Source of the DNA: Phylloscopus collybita | Lineage: Eukaryota > Chordata > Aves > Passeriformes > Phylloscopidae | Assembly: GCA_027886175.1 (NCBI GenBank) | Contig: JAJNNQ010000075.1 | Coordinates: forward strand, 6,799,001-6,863,000 | DNA: 64,000 nt | Direction: 5' to 3' | Part shown: in pieces, positions 10,191 through 22,632 of the stretch | How the letters are laid out: each line of letters begins with the position of its first letter | Numbering within the stretch: position 1 is the first letter of the stretch | Position numbers and translations under genes: made by a program | The notes under the pieces: generated by a model | What the model saw: the letters and a program-made list of their open reading frames with translations, nothing else | What the model was told of the DNA's origin: nothing | Database searches by the model: none

Positions 10191-12420
10191 CTGAGATTAT
10201 TAGTAATTTCAATGTCTTTTCCTTAAGGCTGGGAGAAAATGCTGCTAAATCTTCACCCAATTCATGGAAACCTTTCTGTAAGCAAAAGTATGGAAGTACC
10301 TGAGTGCTCACGGCCTCTTAGTGTACTGCTGGCTGAAAAGGCAGGCTGTGCCTATCCCAGGGGAAGCTTTCAAGGTATTCTAAAGGGCAAAGACTGCAGA
10401 AATAAAGGCATTGCAAGAATGTGGAGAGATCTGGTCTGGTAAGTGCTTACACTTCCAGGAACTTAAGGGCTATGAAAACTAGACATATGAAAAACATTTT
10501 GGATTGCTTCTGAAGCCCTTTTTTGATTGCTAAGTGTACACACAGTTAGCACATAAGGAGATAAGTGCATTAGCACAGGAGAGAAAGACTGAAAGACCAG
10601 GAAGAATGAGTAAAGCAATGCTGTAATTATAAAATCTTCAGAAACATTTCTACAAGCAAGAGGAGAAGGTGTTACAGAAGGTGTTACAGGAGAAGGTGTT
10701 AAACATACTGTGTTTTTTTGGAGTCCAGAAACATCTGAAAATGGTCCAGTCCTTGTTGTATTTAATCCTTAGAGATTAATTTAGAATTGGATATATACAT
10801 TTCAGGAAAAAAATGGCATAGGCATCTATGCTACCATATTAATTCTGATCAGAGTTAATCTGGTGTGGAACAAGAAGACCCCAGAAGGTCCATAGAGACA
10901 GGTTTAAACTGGTGAAACTTGGATTTTCTTAGGTGGTGGTATGAGTTGGGCCTTCTGGCAAGATTTGAGAAATGTTTTTTCTCTGTTTAACAACTGAATT
11001 ATATTAGCAAAGAGATTGTAATGGAAATGAGAACAAACTCTTTATCTGTAGTCATGTCCTTGTGTTACACTGAAAAATAAATTATGTTCTATATGAGCTT
11101 TCCCTATTCTCTAATATTTCATCCTATCCCTTCATTAGTGCAGTAATCTCCTCCTCCATTAAATCTCCCTTGTTTTTTCTTGCATATTTATGGGAATGTG
11201 CAAAAAGAAAATATGATGAGGGTTTATTAGTTAATTTTTCCCTGAATATGTTTGTTATTGGTATCAGATACTGCATTAAAGGAACTCAAAGACTTTCTTG
11301 TTACATTGTCCACAAGTGTTCTGTTTCTATGCTCTCTTGTATTGCTGTTTCCCTTTCCAGTACACTGCTATGGGGAAACTTCCCTTAGTCTGGTAGGTAC
11401 AATGCAGTTAAATTAACTTTCCAGGGTAAGTAGACTTTGATGGTGATGATTTTTACCAGAGACAGGACCATCAAAAATTTGTGGTATAAAATACCTCAAC
11501 TGAACTGAGGCAGAGAAAAAGGGGAAAGACTGCTCAATTTAGATGAATTTATTTACTTACTTTATCTATGGAATATTTTAATGTGTGTAAGACCTGGAAA
11601 AGGGCATCTGTAAAAGCACTGAGTTTTCAAGCAACCTGCACATTATCAGCTAAGCAAAAATTTAACTGGAAAACTCAAGGAAGAGGCTTTCAGAACTGGC
11701 TCCAGACCAGATGTCTCACTCCCTTCTTCACATACACCACTTCTTCACTGGAGATCAACTGCAGTGGCTGTCCACCAACTTTAACAAATTTACTCTTGAT
11801 TTTATAGTCCTGGACGTAACGGGCAACTCAAACTCTTGCGCTAAATTATGGATCAAAGCTTTGTTGGAGATGGAATAAATCTACACGTTAAAGCCAAAAG
11901 CTTAACAATTACAGACTGGGTGACACCTAAGGAAATGAAACTGTAACTCTGACTTGTCAGTTTCAGGAACAAAGGCCTTTATCTCCTGAATGAAAGGAGT
12001 TACCTTATAAGTATTCTTGGCAACAAGTCTCTTCTCATAATACAGGTCAGTTACTGGAAGGTGGACACTCACACCACCAGAGCTACTATTTTACAGCAAT
12101 TAATTCAGCTAGGGATCAGTTTTAAAAATTGCAAAGCTTCCTCATCTGTTCACGAGTCATTTTCATGTGGAAGAGAGGAGTGGAGTGTGATTATAAAAGT
12201 CAGAGGAGGGACAGAAAGCTCAAGAGAAAAAAATGACCTTGCAATACCACGTGAAAACTTGTGCAAAACAGCTAATTCTGTGAGCTTTCCGTAGAATCAG
12301 ATAAGACAAGGGCAGAACATGTGATTTATGCCACCATATCAATGTGGCTCAGCTCTGACTGAGACAGTGTAGTTGCTCTTGCTGATTTTTGCCCTTGGTC
12401 TTGCCTTAGACACTCAGAAA

Positions 12421-12542
12421 AACAGAATGTTTGAGGTTGGGAGGAATCTTAAAGATCATCTAATTCCATCCTTCCTGCCTAAGGCAGGGATACCTTATAC
12501 TATCACAGAATCAGAGAATCACAGAATCAAAGAATCACAGAA
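12421..12542 (-). mobile_element. CR1 LINE 3' end with repeated tail (reverse)
   Basis: Reverse-strand CR1 terminus: CAGAATGTTTGAGGTTGGGA followed by AATCTTAAAGATCATCTAAT. From 12502 there is a tail-like array of AATCACAG/AATCAGAG/AATCAAAG units. The array sits on the inner side of the first terminus, so two CR1 copies are probably abutted or nested here. Confidence 0.75.
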
Positions 12543-13160
12543 CCCTTCTTTGCAGACCTGCTAGACCAGCTTTCCCAAGGTCCCATCCAATCTAGTCTTT
12601 GGGCTTCTTTTTTGTCTTTGAGTTTGTCCATGAGATACTTGTTCATCCACACAGGCCTCCCAGTGTCTTTGCCTGACTTCCTCTTTGTTGGGATGTGTTG
12701 CTCCAGGGCTCTATCCCATGGCACTCTGCCAAGGAGATCCTTGAGGAGGCCAAAGTCTGCTATCCTGAAGTCCAGATCTTGTTGTGTGCTTTCATTGTGC
12801 TGGCACCTCCTGGATTGCCTGCAACCTGCTGTCTTATCCCTCAAACAGACACCAGGATGCTTGAAAACCCCTGTGAAGACCAGGTCTTGTGCATGTGGGG
12901 CTGCTGCCCCAAGTCTGGAATTCTTCAGCCATTCAATCTTCCTGGCTGTGCAACCTGCAGCAGACCCCCATTTCAATGTCACCTGTCCCTGCCCATCCAT
13001 GATCCATGAGCTCCTCATCCATCCCCAGGTGAAGCTCTGTGCACTCCAGCTGGTCACTGACATTGAGGGTGTTGTCCCCTCCTCATCTCCCTGCCTGTCC
13101 TTCCTAGAGCCCCTGTTCTTCCCCACCGTGATCTTCCATATTCCAGTCATCACAGCATCT
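12543..13160 (-). pseudogene. CR1 LINE ORF2 fragment, endonuclease part (decayed)
   Basis: On the minus strand a frame is open over 12527-13153 and reads as part of CR1 ORF2: the end of the AP-type endonuclease and the linker toward the reverse transcriptase. Diagnostic pieces are GVCC followed about 30 residues on by LVFTGVFKHPGVC, then FRIADFGLLKDLLGRVPWD, then IPTKRKSGK and RPVWMNK..KLK.KKEA. Where this endonuclease family has a GDFNHPD-type catalytic motif the copy reads GVFKHPG. The key Asp and Asn are therefore lost and the enzyme would be dead. No reverse transcriptase domain follows. It is a dead insertion, not a host gene. Confidence 0.75.
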
Positions 13161-13640
13161 CCATGATATCCAGAAAATCACAGCAGCATGTGCACAGCTC
13201 TAGCTTTCCTTGCTTATTCCCATGCCCCATGCATGTGACAAAGGCACTTGATCTGGGCCCCCAGTGACACTGACTCCCTGGCTGGAGTGGCTGAAATTCC
13301 TTTGTGCTGCCCTCCAGGTGCTTTCCTGCTGACCTTTGAACCCTCTCCAGGTTCGGGGCATCCCTTGCTGGCCCATGTCAAGCTGGGAGGAGTAGGAGGG
13401 ACTGACATTCCCCTCCCTAACTGTGCTTTAAATAACAAAATAAAACCCAGAGGTCTTGGGATGATTCTTAAGAAAGAAGGCATCAATACTGAGCTGTGAT
13501 AGACAACATAATGAGAATTATGGCCTTAAAATCTAGAACTAATCCTTTGTTATAATTTAGAGCAATTTTTTGTTTTTATTAATTAACATCTTATTTTTCA
13601 AGACAAAAATTTAATCAGATTATATTTATTTGCTGTTTTC
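13161..13640. other. No supported gene
   Basis: Moderately GC-rich to 13440, then AT-rich. No repeat or coding unit recognised. Confidence 0.4.
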
Positions 13641-13644
13641 TAGT

Positions 13645-13990
13645 GAACATGGCTGCTTTGTCTTACAGAAAAGGTTAACTGTTAGAAAGATTAATTTCTT
13701 CTTTTCCAGAAAAAAACTTTATAATTAAATTCTTAGTGAAACAGATGGACAATCCTACCCACAAAATAGAGGTATTTATGCAAAATATCACTGAACTAAT
13801 TGATGCTTGGTTACATCAAAAAGAAGCATATAAGATGCTTTCATGGTGTCAACGTTTCTGACTATGATTTACTACTTTAATGGTGTCTTATAGTGAGCCA
13901 TTTTCCTAAGGAAGAACAAAACCTGTAACTCTTGGACACAATTAATTTTCTTGATCAATGCAGTTGCATGAAAAGAAAATGCATTATGTT
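13645..13990 (+). repeat. Old direct repeat, copy 1
   Basis: This AT-rich segment aligns, with mismatches and small gaps, to 14660-15005 in the same orientation about 1.02 kb away. Anchors: TGAAACAGATGGACAAT at 13740 and 14755; AAATATCACTGA followed by CTAATTGA at about 13785 and 14800; AGCCATT near 13896 and 14912; CTTGATCA near 13950 and 14956; and CATGGCT near 13650 and 14665. Between anchors many bases differ, so the duplication is old. Origin (tandem duplication or two copies of an unrecognised old transposon) is not known. Confidence 0.75.
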
Positions 13991-14659
13991 AGCCTAGTAA
14001 ATGACACATGCATAGGAAGGTGTTAATCAAGTGTGCTTGGGCTTTGTTTCATAAGGAAGTCATGTAAAAATCCAGATTCATTCAGGATTGTCTGTATTGT
14101 ATAATTTTAGAAATAATATGCATTTAAAATTATTTATTCATCATTAATTGCCATTCAGTTAATTTATAACCCCCGAGGAAAGAGCCAGACAGGAACATCT
14201 CATTAATTTCAGTTAATCAACAGTAAAACCTTCAGAAGGTTCACATGCTTTAATTCCTTCTTTATTGGAGACCATTACCAGACAACTCTGTAGAAACCCT
14301 CCCAAACTGTAGGGCAGTTCACATTTTCCACAACCCCTAAGGCCAGAAGCCTTAAAAACAGCTGTAAAAGGGAACATGCATGTTTTGCAAAATGCTGATG
14401 GGACCCAAATCAGTTTTCCTTTGATAAGTGTCGTTCCCCTGTAGACATAGAGATCCTATATATAAAAGTCTCAGAATGTAAAGCAACATGGGGCAAATCC
14501 ATAAAACTTTAACTTGAAATTAACTCTGTTCCCTTAACTGCTCACCTTGAGTCAAGAAATGCATGGCTTGGAGATATGTCTGATGATTTCACCACGAGTT
14601 TGTAAAGTAGAAAGGGAAGACATGTGTGTCTGAAGGGTTTACTGTATGTAGGAAAATTA

Positions 14660-15005
14660 TGAGCATGGCTTCTTTTACCTCCTGGGAAAGGGTAATAGTA
14701 AATAAATCTAATTCCTTTACATCCAGCAGAATCATTATAACGTCCATCACTACTGAAACAGATGGACAATTGCACCAAATAAATAAAATATTAGTGTAAA
14801 TATCACTGAGCTAATTGACTTTCATCTAAACCAAAAGAGGGAAAACAAGACACTTACATGTTGCTAACAGCTGTGAGTATAATTTATATCATTAATGTCT
14901 CCTTATGTTAAGCCATTATCATGGGCCTACAGATTCTGGAATCTAATTTAATTTCTTGATCAGTGAGATGAATGCAAAGGTAGAACACAGGGATTGTTAT
15001 GGAGT
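14660..15005 (+). repeat. Old direct repeat, copy 2
   Basis: Partner of 13645-13990, with the same order of anchors and similar spacing. Neither copy has an open frame of note. Sequence between and after the copies (13991-14659 and beyond 15005) does not obviously align. Confidence 0.75.
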
Positions 15006-18000
15006 AAATCATATCTTTATGGCAATAAAATGTAGAGCCACTCAAATATATTTTTTTCCTGAGGAGGTTTAATTTTTCAAGTATTTTTAGTTATGTAAGA
15101 GACAGTATTTTCTTTAAAGTTGGGTGGGTTTTTTTCATTATTTTTCAGATATTTCCTCTCTACATAAAACTTCAAGATTCTATCTATTACCCATCCATAA
15201 AACCTGACAAAAACCTGACGGTTTGTGAAACTTCTCAGATTTACCTCATTACCACTGAGAATAGATTTTATTATTTTTGGTGAAAATATGCCATAGTTTC
15301 ACTGAGTCCACAATTATGAGGATAAATTTCTTGCTTGAAGCTGAATAACAAGTATGTAATATCATATTTCTAGAGATAAAGCAAAAATCTGGATGTTCTC
15401 CTTATACCCTGATTTCATATGTGGATAAATCCAATACCTGTTGGATGAGACCAATTAAAAAAAATTAAAGAATTACTCTAAATCTGCTAATCCTTTGCAA
15501 TATCTCCCAGCAGAGGAAAATGCCCAGGCTTACTAAATCAAAAGTGAACAAGGTGGGATCTGGGAATTGTCCTATTAATTAATTAATTAATTAAATTTTC
15601 CCATGAGATTTGCTATAGTACTTGATTCTGAAATTCTGTAAGTACACTACTTTTATTTTGAATATAAGGCCATTTTGTTGTTTTTAAGCTCATCTGGTTA
15701 AGGGCTTGAAAAGATGCATGTGTCAAAGTTTAACAGCCTGAGAAAAAAATCCACCCAGAATATGTGTAGAGTTTTTCCTCTTAAACACCTCTAGGAATCT
15801 AAATCTCTGGGCCCTGTACAGCAATTCAAGCCATAAACAGTTGACATATTTCAAATGCACACTGACTACTACATTTCCTGTCACAATCCAAGCATCAGAA
15901 TTCTTTTCCCCTCATTTTTCATAACATGTTGGGTTTTTAAAAAAAAATCAGTGACAGAAACAAAGTACAGGCAGTGGATGCAGTGCTGACTACTCAAGTA
16001 GTCTATGTTAGCTCTCTAACAGATAACAGATCTTGCTACGCTGCAGAGGCACATTCAGACAGATAATGTGCAATTCTAATTCAAAAAGTGTTTGAACATA
16101 ATGTTTCTGTCTTGCTGCCTGATCTTTCAACTTCTGTTTCTCAGCAGTGTTAATTCTATTATAGTCCATTGATTCTCAGAAAATTAGTTTTTCTCTGTGT
16201 TAGAGAACTTTTCAGTCATGAGGTCTTTGGTTTTATATTTTGTGAGGGTTTTTTTTCCCTCTTCCATCCTTACCCATTCTGTGACTCAGACTCACCTTTG
16301 ACATATTGCAGAAATTTTACAGAAAATCTTTTACTGGAAGCTAACTGTGGAATATGATCTGAGTGACCATTTACAGAAAAAGAATATATGATGCCAAGCA
16401 AGATACTTTTAGAGTTAGGGAGTTAACAATTCGACAGCCCAAGGCACTGATGGAACCTTGTCCTCAATATTGTGCAACACTCAGATCCTTGGCTCGTCAG
16501 GGAAACGGGAAAACACCCTAAGGACGGGGGGCTGGTGAACCTGAGCATTTCAGAAACAAAGGTTGTGAGGAGATCTGATTGCTGAGTACAAATGCATCAG
16601 AGCTTCAGCCCTAGGAAGGGGGATTGGCTGTTTAAGCTAAAGGCCAGTGCTAGTTCTGTAACAAATGCTCACACAAACACTTTGTGAGTAGGACACTTTC
16701 ACTCATCTGAATGGAGTTCTGGAAAAATTCCTAAAGTAGCAGTAGAACAAAAAACAATCTGTATTTTTAAGCAGGTGTTTTTTCATCTTGTGCCAAGGAG
16801 TAGCATCTGGAGTCTTCCCTCAGAGAAAGTGAGAGGGAGCAAGAAAATACAAGACACTGGAGTGCAACCACAACTCTTTATTAGTGCCCTGTCTGGAAAT
16901 TCTTTTCCCAAAAAAAAAGATTGCAGAAGGAAAATGTTGTGCTGTGTAAGAATCCCATTGACCTCAGCTGCCCATCAGAGTTGTGTAAAAAGCCTGGCTC
17001 TTACCAGTTCAAGGGTCTGAACAGTTAAGGTTGAGAATCTTCAGTGCTCAGTTTTAGTGGCCTCAGTTGCCTCTGACTCACTAAGGCAAATGCTACATCG
17101 TTTTAGAAATCACATGCTCTCTTCTTGTCTTGAAGGTATTTAATTTCTTTCCCCAAAATCACTGAAAATCATTAATTATCTTAAAAGCTTAGCTAGGACA
17201 CCTTGTTAGGAAGTCTGAGGAAAACTTCTTTACTCTTATTTTGAGTAACAGTGAGGGGAATGTGCTGAGACATTTATTCATGTCTCCATGGCTTGGAAAA
17301 TGCAGATTTTCTAAGTGTAGTAGTTCAGCTACAGATATTAAAGGTGGTCCAGCATATGGAAGAAGAAAAAATGCAGCAAAATCACTGCTAAAAGGAATGT
17401 AGAATTCCAATAATGCAGGAGAGATTAAATTCTCTATAGTAAATGTCTTCTGTAGAACATAAGGATGTTGCTGCTTGTTTCATTTTTAGGATGGGAAGAA
17501 GAGCAAGAAAGAACATTTCATGTCCAAGGAAGAAAAAAAATCCGACAAATGTAACACCAGTGTTTCCTAGTTGCTGGAGACTAATAAATAAAACCAGACA
17601 GTATATTTTTCCAGGCTGAATCCCCCCCTTTCTGTTAACTACAGAAATATTTCAAGCTTTTCATCCTATTTTATTTGTTTTTTCAGCAGATACTGTCTTC
17701 ACAATTCATTTCCATGTATCTGATTATTTCCATTTTGTGTTTCACATAATGAATCACATCTTTGTTTCAAGAGCTCCTCATCTCCTGATCCCCTTTGGGA
17801 TCAAAAGCATGAAATTTGATACATTAGCCGTTCTATCCCATTACATTAATTAGGAATGAAGATCATGTTTTGACAAATTGCTTGAACTTTATGAAGCATT
17901 TGTTGAAATCATTGCCTTTTAAATATATACAATTGCAGATGATCTTATTAAAAAAAAAAAAAAAGACACATGGGAAAAGCAGAGAAAGCTAGAAATCAAA

Positions 18001-21000
18001 CAACAAGAGCACACATAATTACTCTAAAATTATCATCTCAAATTGTGCCTGCCTCACAGGTAAAAATGCCAAAAGTAAATACCAAAATGCTCCTCTTTTC
18101 AACTGGAAAGAGCAGATATAATTTTCTGCAGTTATGAGGTAGGGTTTGTTATTGTTTTTATTAGGAGCAGTGCAAAATCCACAGCAAAAGTTGAGAACCA
18201 TCACTTTTAGGAGTAAATTTTTGATCTAGTTTCTTCTGGGAGATGTTTTTCTTGGATCTTGATGCCTCTGTGAATAGAAAATAGGACACCTCTCCTTCTT
18301 CTGTATCTCTAAATGTTTTAGCTCTTTGTCCTTTCAATTTCTAAATATTACAGCACCTCAACTAAAAGGAGTTTGCAAAAAGCCAAGGACACCACTCTTG
18401 AGACACAAATGAACCCTCTCTCCCCCTGCTTCTGCTCCTGCCTGTGTTGGAGCAGAGGAGCCTTGGTGCTGGCTCAGATGTGATATTATGGCATTGAAGT
18501 GGAGCTGGATGTCCAGGGGACAAATCCTCATGGCACAGACAATGCTGTGCAGGAGTTTGAAAGAGAACAGGATGGAGAGGGGGGGAGAGGAGCACAGTGA
18601 GGAGAAGGCAGCTCACCTTCTCTCCTCTCCTCTTGGACAGATCCATCTGGTGGATCTGGCAGTTTAGGGGCAATGTCAGGAAGGAAATTGTGTGAAATTT
18701 CCACTGTCTGCCTACACTCAGCAACACAATCAAGACCTTGGAGTCTGGATCTTATGGTAATTCCATGATGAGTGAAGTCCATCTAGGTGTTCCAGCCCAC
18801 AGCAGTGCAACTCCCTACACATGAGCTAAACACAGTTGAAATCAATGAGAATTGGTAGGTTGAAATGGCTTATAGATGAGCTTTTATTCAAAGACAGGAA
18901 TGGAGGCTTCTCTGGGTCTGAATTTCAAACATTCTTTGGGATTGTGAGATAACATACCCATCTATGAATGATCAGATATGTACCTTTACTTCTTTCCCTG
19001 CTGTGAAAGGGTTCTGTGCTCTTGGCATTATTTCTAAAGAGAGAGAATAATACCTCCTTTCAGCCAAGGGATTTCTGAAAGCCTGTGAAGATTATTCATG
19101 CTCCCTTCAGACTCAGGGGAGAGAAATTTGTCCAAAAGTCCTCTCTGAAAACTGTTTTGTTCTACAGCTTCTGGAGAGGCATGTTCTCGCTCTAAATATC
19201 TCAGAGAAGCAAAGCCCAGAAGCCAAAGCAGACTCAGTTTAAAAAAAAAAAAAACAATATACCAAGTGCAGCACAGGCCAATCCACTCAGCTGGCTCAGA
19301 GAAGTTTTGGCAGAGCAGCTGAACTCTTGAGTGCTCAATAGCACAAAATAAATAAATAAATTAAAAAAAAAAATCCCCTACCTCTGATTTCATATCATTT
19401 TCTTTATGTCTTTATGTCTCTACCTTTACTGTCCTTTTGTTTCCATTCTTTCCTTTGGTATTTTAGTCTTCTTAAATAGCAGTGATAAGCATATTTATGT
19501 AGATCTCTTAGTAGGCAAATGTATTCTTGTATGTGCTCTAATGTGCTTCCTGTCATGTTGTTCATTATTCCTTCAGACTTTAATAATGTTCTCAGCTTGA
19601 TATGGTTAAGAATAATGAGGCATTTATTCCTATTCAAGAAGCTAATTAAAAGACTCAGTTTTGCTTCTCTTAGGTGGGTTGATAGCTTAATTATAGATGT
19701 AAGATTCACAAAAAAAAATCTCCTTTCTATGCTGGATAGCCCTATATAACCACACCATGTCTCGCTTTCCATTTTCTTCATGACATTGTATATTACAGCT
19801 CAGTTGAAAAAGAACAATACAATGAAGTTTGAAACAAAATGCTTCTGCTAACGAGCTGCAAAGTTATGATGAGCAATTACTATGTGAAAGCTAAAGTGAG
19901 CATTATTTGGAGCTGGAACTGAGGTTTCCATTGTGTGTCTGAAAAGAAAATAGGGCCTGGCTATTGTCTTCACTTGTCACCTCCAAGTCAGATTGTAAGT
20001 AATGGCACATGAGTGATGCATGGCTATGTGCCCATAAAGGGCTTCATTATTCAAAGTGGAGAAGTCTATGCAAAGCCAGAGACATGCAGAGCTTCCTGGG
20101 GTTTTGCCTTTGTTACACTGTATGCCAAGAGTGATTTAGAGCTACACTGTGGTGCCTTCCCAATAGTTTTCCAGATTTATATTTTACTTGTATTGTTTTC
20201 TTGTTATAACTCTCTGTTAAATAACATGAATTGTGAAATAAAGAACAAAGACTTAAAGGAGCTCTCTGAGTCAGCCCAGCAGAACCACAGTGCAAACAGA
20301 AATAATGGTAGAACCTCAGCTCCATAAACTCCCCAGTCCTGCAGACCTTCAAGTCCCACAAGAAAAGCAGAGGGACCCTAACTCACACTGGAAGCAGAGG
20401 CAGAGCTGTGTGGGGTACTCCAGCCAGGAGATGGAGGCTGTGGAACAAGGCTGGAGAAAGAACTAGCCTCTGCCAGAGGCCCAACAGGGTTATATGTCCT
20501 CAGAAACTCTGGAAGGGATTTTCTGGTCTCCTACAGCAGGATCTGTCCAGGCAGTGCTGCTGCAGGATCCTGCCAAGCGCTTTATTTGAGTGGACAGCTG
20601 GTGAATACCTTGCTATGTTCGACATTTTTTTTTATCACATAGTTTCAAGACTTGAGAGGATCATAAAGGGGCATTGCGTGAGAAGCCTTGTGTTTCATTT
20701 CTGTGGGACGAGACTGGAAACAAAGAGGAGGCCAAAAACCTTCATGTCTGCCCTGAGTGAAACCTCCTTTGTCAAAGAAATTCAAGACACAGTTGGGTTA
20801 GCCTAAAGTGACATTTCTACTGAGTTTTATTGAAACTTCATGGGATATGGACAGCTGCAAATACTGGGAGTCACCCCATGGCCTAGCTCAAGGTTTGGAT
20901 GCTCCTGACTTCATTTACTTGAAGGTGTTTTGTCTTTAAAAAATAAAAACACTTTTCACCTTTCTGAGAAGCATCTGATGATGGTAACCTTTCCAGTCAT

Positions 21001-21170
21001 GATCTCCCACCTGGAGCTACAGGGAGGAGTTTTTCCTCCTGCTGAGCATGGCAAATACATCTGACTATACTGACTAGCCACTGATTATTAGGTCTAGTCT
21101 GCATCAGGGACTAGTCCCTTCTGTCTATTTTTGACAACAGTCTTACTTTCAGACATCAATTTCTTTTTTC
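15006..21170. other. No supported gene; AT-rich sequence
   Basis: Contains a short TTAA-type repeat near 15575-15595, a poly(A) run near 17950-17964, and a slightly GC-richer patch at about 18370-18790 with overlapping short frames on the minus strand. None has recognisable protein motifs. Confidence 0.45.
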
Positions 21171-21294
21171 TCCTCTCCTCTCCTCTCCTCTCCTCTCCTC
21201 TCCTCTCCTCTCCTCTCCTCTCCTCTCCTCTCCTCTCCTCTCCTCTCCTCTCCTCTCCTCTCCTCTCCTCTCCTCTCCTCTCCTCTCCTCTCCT
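21171..21294 (+). repeat. (TCCTC)n pentanucleotide array, about 25 units
   Basis: About 124 bp of uninterrupted TCCTC units. The same unit on the same strand recurs at 29371. Open frames reading LLSSP or RRGEE across it are by-products of a stop-free 5-bp unit. Confidence 0.97.
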
Positions 21295-22222
21295 TTCTCT
21301 TTACTTCTTTTCAGAGATATTAGACTGCAACTTTGAAAGCTTGTAATAAAAATGCTAAGAAAAGATTTAAATACATATTTACAGTAATGCACCAGCACTT
21401 ATATGTTGGCTCCTTTCCTGGAAAGCTATAGGAGCCCATGATAACTTTTAGACAGTCAGAAACTCTTAGAGGAGAGAGAAATGAAAAGCCATTGAAATAG
21501 GAAGCAAATAGTTTAACAATGGAGGTGGAAGGGAGGTTTTCTTACTCTTGAAATGATTTGAGATTGAATACTAAAACCCCGATGAGGGAAAAGAATTCAG
21601 TGTATATGAACAGGCCTCAGGGAAAGAGTAGGACTTGAAGGAAAGGTACTAAAATAAGAACAGCTGGTGGTTCTGAATTGGTGGGTACTTTCTTTTGCTG
21701 GACTTATTTAATAAATAAAAATGGTGGAGTTAGACTACCAGTGATGGGTTTGAAGATTTCTGGTCTTTCAGACCAAACACAGTGATCCAAGTTACCTAAT
21801 GATGGAAAGTTCAAACACATACACCACTGAATAAACTTAAATTACTGGGTATAAATATTAATTTTGATTCTAGATGAACTGTTTTTCAGAGTTTCTATCA
21901 GATTTGGCTGTAATCTGAAGCCATTGTGTGACGAAAGTATATATTAAGTAAACCTAGATATATTGCCCTTACTGGAAAAACCCACAGCTCAATTTCATGG
22001 TCATTTCATAATATATATATTTCAATAGCAACCTAATTGCAATGTAGAATCCAGGATTTTTCCTTAAATCTGTGTGACCAATATGTCTTAGATTAAATAT
22101 TTGTCTCCCTTTCTGCTGGAAATCAAATACAAAAATTCTCTGCTGACACTTAAGAAGTGGCACTGTCTAAGTTGGAATGACCAACATTTAAGTGGCAGCC
22201 TGATGGCTATTTAGCAAAAATT
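21295..22222. other. No supported gene
   Basis: AT-rich; short ATATAT run at about 22008-22020. Nothing else recognised. Confidence 0.45.
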
Positions 22223-22632
22223 AGAACCATGAAATTGTTTTGATTGGAAAGGATCTTAAAGATCATCAGTTTCCAATCCTCTTCCCTGAGCAGAAACACC
22301 TTCCACTAGATCAGGTTGCTCAGTGCCCCATCCAACCTGACCTTGAACACTTCCAGGAACAAGGGTTCCACAGCTTCTCTGGGCAGCCTGTACCAAGGTC
22401 TCACCATCTTCACAGTAAAGAATTTCTTCCTAATATCCAACCAAAACCTACCATCTTTCAGTTTAAAGCCATTGCCCCCTGTCCTGTCACTACATGTCCT
22501 TCTCCAGCTCTCTTGTAGTCCCTTCAGGTATTGAAAGGCTGCCATAAAGTCCCCCTGGAGCATTTTCTTCTCCAGGCTGAACACTCCCCATTCCCTCAGC
22601 CTTTGCTCACAGGAGAGGTGCTCCATCCCTTG
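22223..22632 (-). mobile_element. CR1 LINE 3' fragment (reverse)
   Basis: Reverse-strand CR1 with typical order: GATTGGAAAGGATCTTAAAG, CATCCAACCTGACCTTGAA, a TTCCACAGCTTCTCTGGGC block, AGTAAAGAATTTCTTCCTAA, CTCCAGCTCTCTTGTAG and TTCTCCAGGCTGAACACTCC. About 410 bp, 5'-truncated. Confidence 0.9.

Larger units (their letters stand above)
9153..12420. other. No supported gene; AT-rich, one AAT microsatellite and a possible ancient repeat
   Basis: Contains the AAT array at 9724-9760 and a weak old-repeat-like segment at 10095-10190. A short local duplication of AGAAGGTGTTACAG lies at about 10665-10700. Nothing else was recognised. Confidence 0.45.

Noticed and set aside
12527..13153. 208-codon minus-strand frame as a host gene
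   Set aside because: It contains CR1 ORF2 endonuclease wording with lost catalytic residues, so it is a LINE remnant.
14450..14470. CTATATATAAAAG as a core promoter
   Set aside because: A TATA-like string in AT-rich DNA with no LTR ends, GC-rich initiator region or downstream coding unit.
21131..21398. Ser/Leu-Pro-rich and Arg-Gly-Glu-rich frames
   Set aside because: Translation of the (TCCTC)n array, which has no stop in any frame. The same applies to 29178-29613.
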